Assembly (NCBI GenBank): GCA_029204225.1
Contig: CM055098.1
Coordinates: 50,523,134 to 50,587,133 of the forward strand
Length of the DNA stretch: 64,000 bases
Origin: Diphasiastrum complanatum
Lineage: Eukaryota; Streptophyta; Lycopodiopsida; Lycopodiales; Lycopodiaceae
Reading direction: 5' to 3'
Below the pieces are notes generated by a model. That model did not search any database and was not told the DNA's origin. It saw nothing but the letters and a program-made list of their open reading frames with translations. Position 1 is the stretch's first letter, and each line of letters opens with the position of its first letter. Positions 23,819 through 36,900 of the stretch are shown in pieces. The position numbers and the translations under genes are program-made.

Positions 23819-23942
23819 TTGAGTTCTCTCGACCTTTGATTCACACAAAGTATGTTGATGTGAATGTGGTTGTGTGCTTTTGCTTTGAGCTCTCTCAACC
23901 TTTGATCCACACAAGGCATGTTGATTTAAATGTGGTTGTTGC
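23819..23942. repeat. Tandem duplication, ~62-66 bp unit, two copies
   Basis: TGAGTTCTCTCGACCTTTGA..ATGTTGATGTGAATGTGGTTG is followed by TGAGCTCTCTCAACCTTTGA..ATGTTGATTTAAATGTGGTTG. Confidence 0.75.
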
Positions 23943-26231
23943 ATGCCTGATTCACATTGTTATTGACCTTATTGACATTTCATCTAGGGTAAAATAATGT
24001 TATTTTCATCGTTTTTAACTAAGAATAGATATTTTACCACCATATACCAAGGTTGGTTTAAAACATGAGCGGTGTCACTGAGTGCAATTGCAAATGGATT
24101 TTTTGTTAATTCATTAGACATGGTCCCATGGACCCACCACTTCTTTAGAGTAAGTGCTTAGCATAAATAGGGACCTCCCCTACCAAGATGACTTATTCCA
24201 TGATTGTCAAGTAGGATGTCACTAGCAAGTCCCACCTTATCTCAAAAGGGAAGAGGCTATTCTAAATGACCCAAACTGCTCGTTTGTCTGATAGAAACAC
24301 TAACCAAATGCAAATAGAATCAAAAGATATTTTAAATTTGCTTACATTTAATGCTAAGCCTCTGTTTACAATCAATACAAAAGCAAAATTACATTTAATT
24401 CAACACGTATATGCACATATATCACGCACACAACATAATCTCTACACCTGTAGAAGAATGCCAAAATGAGATGATAGTATTTCTCCAAAATCTTCTCAAA
24501 ACAAAATATGGACAAAGGCTTAACTTTTTCAGCATAGTAGATTCTATTTATAGATGAGAATGATGACTCTCTCTCCTCTCTTGAGATTCATAAACCCTAA
24601 AATAGTCACCATGTAGCCTAAACTAGATATGTTGGCCAAAATTGCCAATTTTAACTCAGTTTTGAGTACCCCAAATATTCTCTTGAGTGAAATGCCCCTA
24701 TTTCTAGCATCTTATTCAAGAATATCAATCATCTAATCTTAATCTCTCCCAAACAATTGGAGATCTAGGTCGAAAATCATATATAAGCTCTTATAGACTA
24801 CAACCTCTATTAAAGTACCATCCACTAAAGTAAACAAATTCTCCACAAGTAAAATAACTTACTTTATGAGAATGCATGTGAGACACATATGTTCTCAATA
24901 AAATCACTAGAGTAAAGAGATTTAGATTTTTAAATTGCTGATCTTAATTTTTAACTCATTCAAAAGATGAAAAATTACTCATCATTTTAAAGAATTGTTA
25001 CTCTCATTTTTGCCACATATCCTATAGATCCCATCTCTGTTAGAGTGCAATGGCCGAAAAAGAAAGGATCAACGTCATTGTAGTATAGGGAGGTCGGGAA
25101 TCAATCCCACGAGGAAGATGTGATCTATAGGCAAAACTATGTCTCTACGAACGAGGGAGCAACAGTTTGTCAAGTTGCCTCCATGCTACACTCTTTTGGA
25201 GGATTAAAACTACCAAAGAATCCTAGAAAACTCAAGGAAAACTAAACTTAATATAATCCTACTGCGTCATGTCTTTTTGTGGGCACCAAATTCTTCAATT
25301 CTCTTGGCCTCTTTGGGTTCCAAGGCTTCAACAAAAAGGGAAATCCTACCTATGGTTGCTTAAAGCCCTTGGAGAGATCTAACACATATGTTTGTGGGCT
25401 GTAGCAAAGAGAAGTGGAAGGAGAGAGAGACAAGCAATGAAAGAGCTTGGAAGCCGATCTTCCTAAGCACACATCCATGGCTTGGCTCCTAAACCTGCAT
25501 AGCAAATCTATGGCAAGAGGGGATACTAAGCATCTCTAGTAATCTAGGCATCAAGCATGCATAATAGAAAAACAAGCACTAAGCAAAAAGCACAACACTC
25601 ACCTCACAACTCTCTCGCTTTCTCTCTCAAAGCATTCACATAAGACACAAAAATAGGAGGGAACTCAACTCTTTACTATTACAAATAAAATTTGAGACCT
25701 TAAAATACAAAGGATTTGGCCCTTATATAATTGGGTCCAATTGAGTTGAAGTGGCACTTTCTTATTGGCTCATTTCTAAACTTAATAGTCTAAGTTAACT
25801 TGCTTTTTTTGGTTGGCAAGTAGCTTGACTTTACAATGCTTTTGGTAAATAAAACTATTGAGCCATGCCACAAATGTTCTGTATTGTGCTTCGAAGAACT
25901 TAATCAAAAATTTGTAGAACAACTAATCAGATAGATCTTGATTCTACGCGCGCAGTTTACTTGACAAAGGATGAGAAAGAAACGAATGCGAACTCGAAAC
26001 ATTTCTATTCATGATGAACTTGAAAAGATTCGCGAAGGATTCACGAAATTTGTCTTGCAGTCAACTCAAAAGATTCATGAAACAGTTTTTTGTAGAAGCT
26101 CGTGGCTTTCTTGTTGAAGCTCGAAAGATTCGCAAACAGAATCTTGTCGCGAAATATTCTGTTTCTTGTTCAAGCCTCAGATGTCGCAAACAATTCGCGA
26201 AATCTTCTAGGAGTACAAGAAGACGAACTAT
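23943..26231. other. Intergenic; decayed LTR-like sequence
   Basis: No gene is recognised. 25040-25150 contains GGAGGTCGGGAATCAATCCC, a motif common in plant repeats. 25980-26240 repeats TTCGCGAA motifs like those at 1560-1930. Confidence 0.3.
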
Positions 26232-27935
26232 TCGAGATTCATTATACTTGGAGACGGTTCTAAACACGTGGTTGATGGAACTGGTGTATTATGGCTAGAC
26301 ATGAATCAGGGAGACAAGAAACTAGAGGAAGTTCTCTATGTCCCTACCCTTGATAAAGATCTTCTATCCGTTGCTAAGATAGTCGATACAAGCATGTCAG
26401 TAACCTTCATGAAGAACTCTTGTAAACTATTCGAGGAAGATTTTGACAGCCTGGTTGCACAACAGAGAAGGAAATTTATATCACCTGAACATTCGAACAA
26501 GAATCGAACAAGTTAATCAAACTCAGGAATCAACAGATGTATTGTGGCGCAAAAGGCTATGTCACATGAACATGGAAGCCTTGTACCAAGCCAATATAAG
26601 TTAGAGAATTCAAGGAGTCAGAATCCAAAGTAGAGATATTCGGACTACCTGTGAATCCTATCTTAAAGGCAAGATGACTAGAACACCTTTCAGTAAGGAT
26701 GTTTATAAAGCAACTAAGGTACTTGAAATTGTGCATTCAGATAATTGTGGACCATTCAGAGTACTATCATTGGGTATGCAAAGTACTTCATTACATTTAT
26801 TGATGACTTTAGCAAGTTCGCTGTAGTATACTTTATTTGTACCAAATCTAAAGTTTTCGAGAAATGCGTTGAGTATACGAATTGAGCTGAGAAGCAAACA
26901 AGCAATAAGCTAAAGCAAATTCGCACAGATCGTGGAGGTGAGTACATTTTCAACGAATTCAAAACTTACTGTACTGATCGAGGTATTATGCACACAAAGA
27001 TTGCCTTTTACACACCTCAACACAATGGAATAACTGAACGAAGAAATCGTACACTGATGGAAGCTGCAAGGTGTATCATGGCTCATGCAAAAGCACCAAA
27101 ACAATTGTGGGTAGAAGCAGTGGCTACATCAAATTATCTTCAGAATCGTATTCTGAAATCTTGAATACTGGATAAAACTCCTCATGAGATATGGTGGAAG
27201 TTGAAGCCAAATCTTGCACATGTTCAAACATTTGGATGCACAGTGTAAATGCACATACCAGATAAGTTGAGAAAGAAACTTGATGAAAAGACAGAACAAG
27301 GTTTTCTTGTAGGATTCAAGTTACATTCGTCATATTATCGTGTCTATGTACCCGAAACTAGCAAGATAAAAGTTGTTCAAATGTTAAATTTGATGAGACG
27401 AAATACATAGCAGACAGTGATCTAATCGGCTATGAAATTCTCAAAAATTATTATGAGCTACCAACAACAACAGAAGAAAAACAAGCAGAATATGAAAGAG
27501 AGTTATCAGATTCAGAGGGAGGTCAAGATCGAGTGCCTGACAGACTCGAATCACTAGCTCGAATTCCAGCAGAGCAGCTTGAATTAGAATCGAACTTGAA
27601 ACCTGCAGAATCGAACTCGAAACCACCTATGAGAAGATCTGGTAGACAATGAGAACCACCAAAAAGATATGGTCAGGATGTTTTTGATACAGCTATCAAA
27701 TTTTGTGGATTTTCTAATGAATCTCAAACATTCGAGGAAGTTGTAGATGGACCAGATAAAGATCGTTGGATTCAGGCAATGGAGGATGAAATGTCATCCA
27801 TGTAGAAGAACAATGTATGGACACTTGCACCTATACCTAATGACTAAAAACCAGTCAAGTGCAAGTGGATCTACAAGATCAAAACAGGTCCTGATGGAGA
27901 AAACATCATATACAAGGCAAGGTTAGTTGCTAAAG
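26232..27935 (+). pseudogene. Copia element 1: integrase and start of reverse transcriptase
   Basis: In order I read LEEVLYVPTLDKDLLSVAKI (pre-integrase region, 26310-26380), VLEIVHSDNCGPF, ITFIDDFSKFAVVYF, KQIRTDRGGEYIFNEFKTYC and TPQHNGITERRNRTLMEAAR (integrase core with its DDE acids), then QLWVEAVATSNYLQNR and GCTV. After several stops I read WIQAMEDEM, KCKWIYKIKTGPDGE and YKARLVAKG, the first reverse-transcriptase block. It stops there at about 27935 and is joined to a different Copia element. Gag, protease and RNase H are missing. Stops at about 26600, 27165 and 27245 make it nonfunctional. Confidence 0.85.
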
Positions 27936-28013
27936 GATCTTCAATTGGCTTTGGAATTGGTTCAATTGACAACCATGCTACATTCATGAGCAAATTACTC
28001 TATAAGAGCAATT

Positions 28014-29060
28014 TTGATGCCTCTACAAGAGGAAATCAGAAAATCTGCATCCTCCTCAGGCTCAGGGATGGATCCTCATGCTCTATATCCCAAAAATCTG
28101 AAGTTTAGATCCAAAAAGAAGAGTAACATGCAGTCAAGATTTAATTTTGACTCAGGCTCAAATTTTGGCTTTGGGTTGAATTTTGGCTCAAGGTCAAATT
28201 CGAACACTTTATCTTCCCAACCAAAGCAAAGATTATTTTGTAGATACTGCAAGAGAACTGGACATGAGATCAAGGACTGCAAAACTTTGAAATTCAATAA
28301 TGAAAAGAAGAAGCAGTCCCAACAACAAGCAAATTCAGCCTCAACCAATTTTTTGATACAACAACAAGAGGAAGATGAGGCTGCCTTTATGACCAAGGAC
28401 GGAAAACAACATGATATCGATTCCTGGTATCTCGATTCTGGAGCAACTCAACACATGACTCACCATCAAGATTGGTTCAAAGATTATAAATCTTTCACCC
28501 ACTCTCGAGTCGTACAACTCGGAGACAGCTCATCACATTCAATTCAAGGTGAAGGAATAGTCAGAATCGAATTTCAAAAGGGTGAAGTCAAATTGTTGTC
28601 CAACGTCTTCCATGTCCCAAATCTGAACAAGAATCTGCTCTCAGTTAGCAAAAACATTGATTCAGGTCGGAGAGTCGAATTCGATGCAAACGACTACACC
28701 ATCCTTAACAAAGCTCAAAAAATTCTAGCTTTCGAGAGAAGAAGTGACAACCTCTACAAACTCAGCAACTGTTATTCTTCAAACATTCAAGCTCTTCACA
28801 CTTCTACTTTCGATTCATTTGACATGCTTTGGCATTTCAAATTAGGCCATTTGAATTTCAACAGTATTCAACAAATGTCGACTCAAAAACTAGTAAAAGA
28901 TCTACTTGCTATTGGCAAGCCAACTTCTCCATCTGAAAGCTGTATAATTAGCAAGCATGCAAGAAGTCCTTTCTTTTCAGACTCAGTTCATACTTCCAAG
29001 GGCCTGCTCAATTTTATACATAGCGATATTTGTGGTCCGATGCAGACTGCTTCTAAATGA
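28014..29060 (+). CDS. Copia element 2: gag C-terminus, zinc knuckle, protease, pre-integrase
   Basis: The uninterrupted 348-residue frame carries an FNFDSGSNFGFGLNF Gly/Phe/Ser-rich linker and then CRYCKRTGHEIKDC (CX2CX4HX4C knuckle, about residues 75-88). The aspartic protease motif WYLDSGATQHMT follows (about 140), then VFHVPNLNKNLLSVSKNID and the pre-integrase segment LWHFKLGHLNFNSIQQMS. It ends HSDICGPMQTASK, the start of the integrase core, at a stop (29058). The integrase zinc-binding Cys pair appears altered (SESCIISKHARSPF). The first half of gag and the 5' LTR are missing; Copia element 1 abuts it instead. Confidence 0.85.
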   Translation: MMPLQEEIRKSASSSGSGMDPHALYPKNLKFRSKKKSNMQSRFNFDSGSNFGFGLNFGSRSNSNTLSSQPKQRLFCRYCKRTGHEIKDCKTLKFNNEKKKQSQQQANSASTNFLIQQQEEDEAAFMTKDGKQHDIDSWYLDSGATQHMTHHQDWFKDYKSFTHSRVVQLGDSSSHSIQGEGIVRIEFQKGEVKLLSNVFHVPNLNKNLLSVSKNIDSGRRVEFDANDYTILNKAQKILAFERRSDNLYKLSNCYSSNIQALHTSTFDSFDMLWHFKLGHLNFNSIQQMSTQKLVKDLLAIGKPTSPSESCIISKHARSPFFSDSVHTSKGLLNFIHSDICGPMQTASK

Positions 29061-31470
29061 GGAGCTCTATATCTCCTAACCTTCATCGATGACTTCTCTC
29101 GAAGGACTACAACCTACTTCCTAAAGAACAAATCAGAAGCATTCAAGTTCTTCACGCAGTTCTTGGCGTCTGCTGAAAATCAGACCTAGAGGAAGATTAA
29201 AAATCTACGCACAGATGGAGGGGGAGAATATATCTCCACCGAATTTATGTAAGGCCAACGAAATACATCAACACTTCACAGCAAGCTACTCACCTTAGTC
29301 TAATGGTATAGCTGAACGAAAGAATTGGACACTTAACGAAAGTGCCAAGAGCATGCTGGTCCATGCCTCTCTTCCGAAGAAATTTTGGACAGAAGCTGTT
29401 ACTACATCCGCCTACCTGCAAAATCGATCCATCACCAAAGCCTTAAATGGCAAGACATCTTATGACGTGTGGACAAGATCAAAACCAGCACTCAAGAATA
29501 TTAGAGTGTTTGGTTGCATCCCTTATGCTTAGATCCCTGAAAATCTCAAGAAGAAGCTGGATGACAAAAACATACAATCGATTTTTGTTGGCTACTCCCC
29601 AAATCACAAGGCATAAAAGCTCTACAATCTGGAAACAAAAAAATCATTCACGAGCAGAGATGTCATCTTTGTGAAAAATTGATTTATCAACCACAAGGAA
29701 AAATCTCAAGAGGTTTCTGATATAGGTATCAAAATTTTTTCCGATATAGGTATCGAAAAAGACAACATAATCGAAAATCAAGAAATCGATATAAACTCAA
29801 AAAATGAGACAGAACCTCAATAGGACAAATCACATTAGGGGGTCGAGACTCAACCAAGAAGATCAAATTGACCAAGACAACCTCCATCCAGATTTATGGA
29901 CGATGCAGCCTGCTACTTCATTCAAGAACCAAACACAGTATCAGAGGCAATGTCTACACCTGATGCTGATCAATGGAAAGCAGCGATGGACACTGAATTC
30001 GATTCTCTGATAGAGAATCAAAAGTGGATAGTCACTGAGCTGCCAAAGGAGAGAAATCTGATTCCATGCAAATGGGTATTCAAGGCGAAGTACAATGCTG
30101 AAGGAAAGCTGAATCGATATAAAAACAGGCTGGTCGCCAAAGGCTATTCCCAATTGTCAGACTGCTTCGATCCATCTATTACTCTCCTTTGCAGCCGCAG
30201 CAGATCTCGAAATTTATCAGATGGATGCCCAGACCGCCTTCCTCAATGGAACCATTGAAGAGGAAATCTTTATGTCACAACCGGAAGGATATGAACGGGG
30301 ATAAGCAACACCTTGTGTGCAAATTCCACAAGGCACTCTATGGGCTAAAACAGTCACCCAGGACTTGGTTTAAGAAAATCAACGCATTTCTTATCGAGAA
30401 TGGTTTCATTCCAAACTTAGCAGACTCAAATGTTTACTTCAAGTCTGTATCAAATTTCTTCATCATCATCACTCTCTATGTGAATGATACACTATTATTC
30501 AGTAACAGTCTGAATTTGATGAAGGAAACAAAATGCATGTTGGCCAAGGAGTACAAAATGACTGACATGGGTCCAGCCCACTATTGTCTTGGAATCAAAA
30601 ATTTTCGAATTCAATCCAAATGTCTGATTTTCATTACCCAATAGAGATATCTCACAAACGTGCTAAAAAAGTATGGAATGACCAACTGCAAACCAAGTCT
30701 CTTTTCTCTAGACCCTGGACTGAAGCTGTCAAAGGAACAATCTCCTCAAACAGAGGCAGAAGAGGAGCGGATGAAGCAATATTTGTTTCACTCCATCATC
30801 GGCTCACTGATGTATGCAATGATTTGCACTCAACCCGACATTGCGCATTCAACTAGTTCACTTAGCCAGTTCCTATCAAATCTAGGTCTAACCCACTAAA
30901 AAGTGCTCACAAAAGTCATGAAGTACATCCATGCAACCAAACATCTTAGCATCTATTATGGAGGCAGCCAACCTTCCAACATACTTGAAGGATATACCGA
31001 TGCGGATTGGGCAGGAGATATCGATACTAGAAGGTCTACTTCTGGTTTTGTATTTTTATACAATCAAGGCCCAATCTCATGGAACGGCCGAAAGCAGCCC
31101 TTAGTAGCATTATCATCAACTGAATCAGAGTACATTGCTGCCACATGCTACAAAGGAGGCAATTTGGCTGAGGCACATGTTAGCAGAAATCGACCTTGCA
31201 CAGTCACATCCAACGAGCATATTTTGTGACAACCAAAGCAGCATAGCTCTCCTCTCTCAATCCGAGATTTCATTCTCGAAGCAAGCATATTGAAATCAGG
31301 TATCACTATTTGAGAGAGAAAGTGCAAAGCAAGGAGGTATCCTTAGTCTACTATAGGATAGAATCAATGACAGCAGATTACTTCACGAAGGCTCTGTCAA
31401 AGGATCACCATCTCATATTCAATGACATGTTGAATTTGAAAATCAAAAGTCCTCAGGATCCACATTAAGG
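29061..31470 (+). pseudogene. Copia element 2: integrase, reverse transcriptase and RNase H, broken
   Basis: It continues the frame at 28014 past a stop: LLTFIDDFSR, RTDGGGEYIS, SNGIAERKNWT, FWTEAVTTSAYLQNRSITKA and VFGC (integrase). Next come DQWKAAMDTEFDSLIENQKW, IPCKWVFKAKYN and RLVAKGYSQ (29940-30150), then MDAQTAFLNG, CKFHKALYGLKQSPRTWFKK and MTDMGPAHYCLGI (reverse transcriptase). RNase H follows with YTDADWAGDIDTRRSTSGF and ALSSTESEYIAA (30990-31140). At least six stops or frame changes are present. The reverse-transcriptase active site reads YVND at 30477-30488 instead of YVDD, so it lacks one catalytic Asp. Confidence 0.9.
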
Positions 31471-31475
31471 GGGAT
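31467..31475 (+). other. Polypurine tract of Copia element 2
   Basis: AAGGGGGAT lies directly before the LTR start TGTTGGAATTCG. This is the normal plus-strand primer position. Confidence 0.8.
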
Positions 31476-31582
31476 TGTTGGAATTCGATGCTCAGCCTCA
31501 AATCCATTCAATAATGAGCATCCTGAAAAACCAGAACAAAAGGCCAAATTTTTGTTCAAGGGATCGAAAAATTCAGAAAACT
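31476..31582 (+). repeat. Start of the 3' LTR of Copia element 2
   Basis: TGTTGGAATTCGATGCTCAG follows the purine tract. The LTR resemblance to 10869 fades by about 31580, where a (GT)n tract begins, so the LTR is truncated or interrupted there. Confidence 0.7.
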
Positions 31583-31584
31583 AG

Positions 31585-31585
31585 T

Positions 31586-31618
<33 letters not shown>

Positions 31619-31985
31619 AGGGTAAGGGTTAGAGTGGGTCTTTATGGATGTGTGTGCGCGTGTGAGTTTGAGCTCAGAAAATCAAGCCTGCGTGCTCCAT
31701 CCCACTTGAGTATAGATTTGGGATCACTTTGTTTTTGGAGCATGACCAAAATGGGTCGAAATGTATTGTGCATTTTGGATAGTACGTTTTGGAGCAAAAT
31801 TGTCTAGAACGTGTCAAAAAATTTTCAAAATGTCCTAAAAATCACTTAAAAGGCAGTACGTACTAAAAAAAGGATGAGCCAATTTGTCTGAGCACTACGG
31901 ATGAAAAATGTACTTTTGGCCTCATGGATCCAATAGCATTGATCTAAAATCTGAAACAATGAGCACTATGTTGATCAGCTATTGA
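31585..31985. repeat. Dispersed repeat headed by (GT)n and telomere-like TTAGGG, copy 1
   Basis: (GT)n is followed by ACTTAGGGTAAGGGTTAGAG, then TATAGATTTGGGATCACTTT and GAGCACTATGTTGATCAGCT. The first part recurs at 54671-54735 and the rest at 56430-56975. Confidence 0.8.
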
Positions 31986-32437
31986 TGATTTGTTAGAAGC
32001 ATATGTTAGAAGCACACTGGGTCACTGCCTGTGACACGCCGAGCTCCACTGGTGTCTAACAAAAAGATAGCAAAAAATTCCTAAGCAGAAACATTGCCTG
32101 ACAAAACTGAGGTGGTCTTGTTCAAAAATTGATAGAACCAAGAAAAAGGGGAGCAGGGCATTATGCGAAAAAAGGCAAGCCCGTCGATGACGGGGCGGGC
32201 GGGCGGACATTGATTGCAAATGGCTTGCATTTTGGTTGGACGTCGATTGCGTATGGTTTGCATTTTGGACATGAGGGCATTTTGGGTGGTCTATGCTGAT
32301 ATGTCCTCAAGAGACAACGTAGATGGCTTAGGCAGGCCGTGTTGTCTCCTTAAGGAGGTCGTTGACACATGATACAGCTTGAGAGATTATGCTGGATCTC
32401 CTTGTAAAAATAATATACTTTCTTTGATATTGTCCTC

Positions 32438-33745
<1,308 letters not shown>

Positions 33746-34130
33746 ATTCAGTTTCCTAAAATAGTTTGAGACCTAAACTCAGGAAAAAAAAAAAACGTGA
33801 AGCTGCATCCCTCCGACCAATCTTTAATGATTGATTTTTCTGCCACTGGTTCTAGAAGGCGACACCAATCTAATTTCACCCATTATTCATTATTCAAATA
33901 GTAGAAGCGACGAGCTCATTATTTAAATAATGATAGCAAATTTCTCGATATAATCTGATATAAACGTATTCAGTTTCCTAAAAAAGTTTGAGACCTAAAC
34001 TTAGGGAAAAAAACGTGAAGTTGCATCCCCCCTGCCAATCTTTAACGACTGGGCTTTCTGCCACTGGTTTTGGAAGGTTGCACCCATTATTTCTCGATAT
34101 GATCTAATATAAGAGATGAGAGAACGCTGG
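33746..34130. repeat. ~222-bp tandem duplication
   Basis: TATTCAGTTTCCTAAAATAG..CGTGAAGCTGCATCCCTCC and TATTCAGTTTCCTAAAAAAG..CGTGAAGTTGCATCCCCCC head two successive units, each with TTTCTGCCACTGGTT. Partial third pieces occur at 34783 and 34985. Confidence 0.75.
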
Positions 34131-35592
34131 ACAGTGCTATCCAAAGACTTCGCCAAGAGAACTTCGAAAATCCTGAAATTCTTTCATAGTCAGGGATAGA
34201 TAATCACAGTTACCTCAAGTGATGAACCTCATATCTAATATCGAATTTGATAACTTGTGAAGAACGAAAATGGGTAAAATTAAGACGATTGACGTAGTGA
34301 GAAAGCAACTCAATGGATCGCAAAAGCAGATGATATGCCCACAGATTGGAACAGAAGTTGGAGTTTTACTGATCAGTCAAACGCATTGAATTCGTCAAGG
34401 TTTGAATGCAAACATGGGTGTTTTATGTCAACAAAATAGAACACATGGATGGATGAAAATGGGTGAATACATGCTCGCAAACAGGAGCTGCATGAAGAAA
34501 CGATGTTTTTTAAATATACTCTAAACCTTCAATCACTTGCTTGTGATAATGTGACGTCTGGACACAATAGTAAGCATTGAGTATACATATGATGGGTAAT
34601 TGTATACTCTATGATTATGGGCTATCACAGACTTAGGGAGAAAGCATTCCATGTTCTCATTGGGCAAAAATTGGGTGGGTCCGTAAGAGGTTTCAAGTAC
34701 ATACAGGGGAGTCGGACAAATGACACCTTGATGACTCTCTTGGCTGAAACCGGTCTTTTCCCTTTAGCAATTCTAAGAGTGATTGGTTTTGGAAGGCTGC
34801 ACCAATCTAATCCCACCCATTTTTTATACAATTTTTTTTTGGAAAGAACTCCCTATGTGAGCAAAATAAATTTGAAGGAAATGATGTGAACCGGAAGCCA
34901 GAGTATCTTTGCAGAAGAGTCCGCCTTGCGAAGCAGAAGAGTCCGCCGAAGAAAGAGTAACAAAAACTGTCATTCAAATAATAGAAGCAAATTTCTCGAT
35001 ATGATTTACTATAAGAGATGAGAACGGTTGATTGATGTCTGATTTCCGTTCAGACTTCCGCAGCCAGGCTGATTGATGTCTGATTTTTGCTCAAACTTTC
35101 GCTGAATTCAATGGCGGCGTTTTGTATATCAGCTGCTCATGATCCTGAGAATGCAACGCAGCATCATCTATTTACATAACCTTCTTTGCTCTCAATCACA
35201 TCCAGACAATTGCTCACGCTCAACAACTCATCAGAAGAGCGTTAGATCATTAGTTGAATTTCTGCCATTTCTCAGCATCAACACCAACGAAAAGCCAGCA
35301 TCTCTGCATCGCATGTGGCTCGAATCAGCCAGACTGGACTAACGAAATAATGCTCGAGGCATATGGCAGTGGCATACATCTATTTTCGAGAGTGTTTTAG
35401 GTTGGGCAGGGTGTCCCAAATGTGATGCACTACAACATCGTTGGATTTGCTTGAGTGTTTATTCAGAAATCCTCCAAAACGAAATCCAGAAATCCTCCAA
35501 AACGCGATCCAGAAATCCTCAAAAACTCGCTATAGAGAAAGATAGATTTCCAAACACGAGAGAGAGATAGAGATTAGCCGCCCAATTTTCAA

Positions 35593-35594
<2 letters not shown>
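34131..35594. other. Intergenic, no recognisable gene
   Basis: Only short frames. It includes scraps of the preceding unit and a short doublet of TTGATGTCTGATTT at 35034 and 35072. Confidence 0.4.

Positions 35595-35640
<46 letters not shown>
35595..35640. repeat. (GA)n microsatellite, ~23 units
   Basis: Uninterrupted GA dinucleotides on the + strand. Confidence 0.95.
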
Positions 35641-35646
<6 letters not shown>

Positions 35647-35689
35647 CTGCCACTGCCAGTTTCGCTTGGAGGCTCGACAATGGACATTT

Positions 35690-35950
35690 TGATGCATGCA
35701 TGGGAAGAGGGCCATGCATCCTTTTCCCCATACATGCATCTTCCTCTTCAAGGTTTTTAGTTAAAAAAAGCTTATGCATGGGTGAGAGGAGTAATATGCA
35801 TGGGTGTATATATACATAGACATACATACATATATATGTTTATATATGTACATACATACATATATATATGTCTATATATATATACACATACATATATATG
35901 TCTATATATATATATATATATATATCTACATATATGTATATCTATATATA
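35690..35950. repeat. ATGCAT-rich element fragment with (TA)n/(TACA)n tail
   Basis: GCATGCATGGGAAGAGGGCC, CCCCATACATGCATCTTCCT and TTTAGTTAAAAAAAGCTTAT are followed by a TA/CATA tract. The last block recurs at 60502-60521, and related sequence occurs at 63880-64000. Confidence 0.65.
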
Positions 35951-36118
35951 TAAAGATATTTTAGAGAGATAGTGTAAGGTTGTCGTAAAAAAATTAACCC
36001 AGTGCCACCAAAAATGTCACACTCTGCTCACAAAAAATGTGACCCATTCTTCAAAGATAAAAGCTAAAAAACATTTTTGAAAATAAGGTAAAAAAAAACA
36101 ATACAATGAAGCCTTTTT
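35946..36118 (+). repeat. Dispersed ~170-bp repeat, copy 2
   Basis: Matches 6763-6935 and, like that copy, directly follows a (TA)n tract. Confidence 0.65.
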
Positions 36119-36144
36119 TTATACATCCATTTGGTAGGGCGTGT

Positions 36145-36192
36145 GTAACCCACTCTACTCTCCTATGTCACGTAGAGAGTAGGGTGGGTTAC
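36145..36192. other. 18-bp hairpin
   Basis: Arms GTAACCCACTCTACTCTC (36145-36162) and GAGAGTAGGGTGGGTTAC (36175-36192) pair with one G-T mismatch around a 12-base loop. Confidence 0.8.
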
Positions 36193-36522
36193 CCATAACA
36201 CATCTCCACTCCTTGCACATCTCCTCACGCTCGCCGTCTTTGTCCGCCGCCTCCCTGCTTGCTATCCGTGCATGGTGTATCTCTCTCTCGGTCTGGCTCT
36301 TGCTCGCTCTCCAAATCTCTGAGCGAACTCTCTCTCTCGCTCGCTCGCTCTCCAATTGCATGCATCAATTGCAACGTATCAGATATGTGCAACCCATCTG
36401 TTAATCGTAGACCTTTTTTGCTTTTTTTTTTTAATTGCTTTTTTGCAGAGCCGAGCAGATTCACAGCCGCTTTGCAAAAAAGCAGAATCACTGTTGCTAA
36501 GAAGCAATCGGTTGTGTATTGA

Positions 36523-36900
36523 CATTAGAGGAGTTTTGAGTTCCAAAAAGACCCATTAAGAATTCGTGCAAGATGTAGTTTATATTATTAAAATATTATA
36601 ACACTAATACGTTTGACTTGCCATAACTTTTTAGTCATAGCTCAAAAGTATGTCATCTAACAAATCATTGGAAAGCCCTTGATGAGCGCTTTCCAATGCA
36701 CCAAACTCTGCTAAATTTGGACTTACCACTAAAAAGTTATGCCATTTTTAGTGTGGAATCAAAATGTGGACTCAAAAAGTTACGTTACGTAGATTTCAAA
36801 TCTGAGTGTTTTGATTGGTCCATGTATAAGAAAAAATTGAGAAAGAATATAAAAAGAATCTTTACAAAGGGTCTTTTTTGGATTTAGAACTCCTCTAATG
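36523..36900. mobile_element. 378-bp foldback MITE
   Basis: Left end CATTAGAGGAGTTTTGAGTT and right end reverse complement CATTAGAGGAGTTCTAAATC form terminal inverted repeats, which continue inward (..CAAAAARACCC). The interior pairs too: GCCATAACTTTTTAGT..ATTGGAAAGC faces GCTTTCCAATG..ACTAAAAAGTTATGCC around a centre near 36683. There is no coding capacity. I could not find a convincing target duplication, so the superfamily is open. Confidence 0.75.

Noticed and set aside
32160-32215. Another Helitron 3' end at AAGCCCGTCGATGACGGGG
   Set aside because: The hairpin is weak and no CTRR end sits at the right distance.
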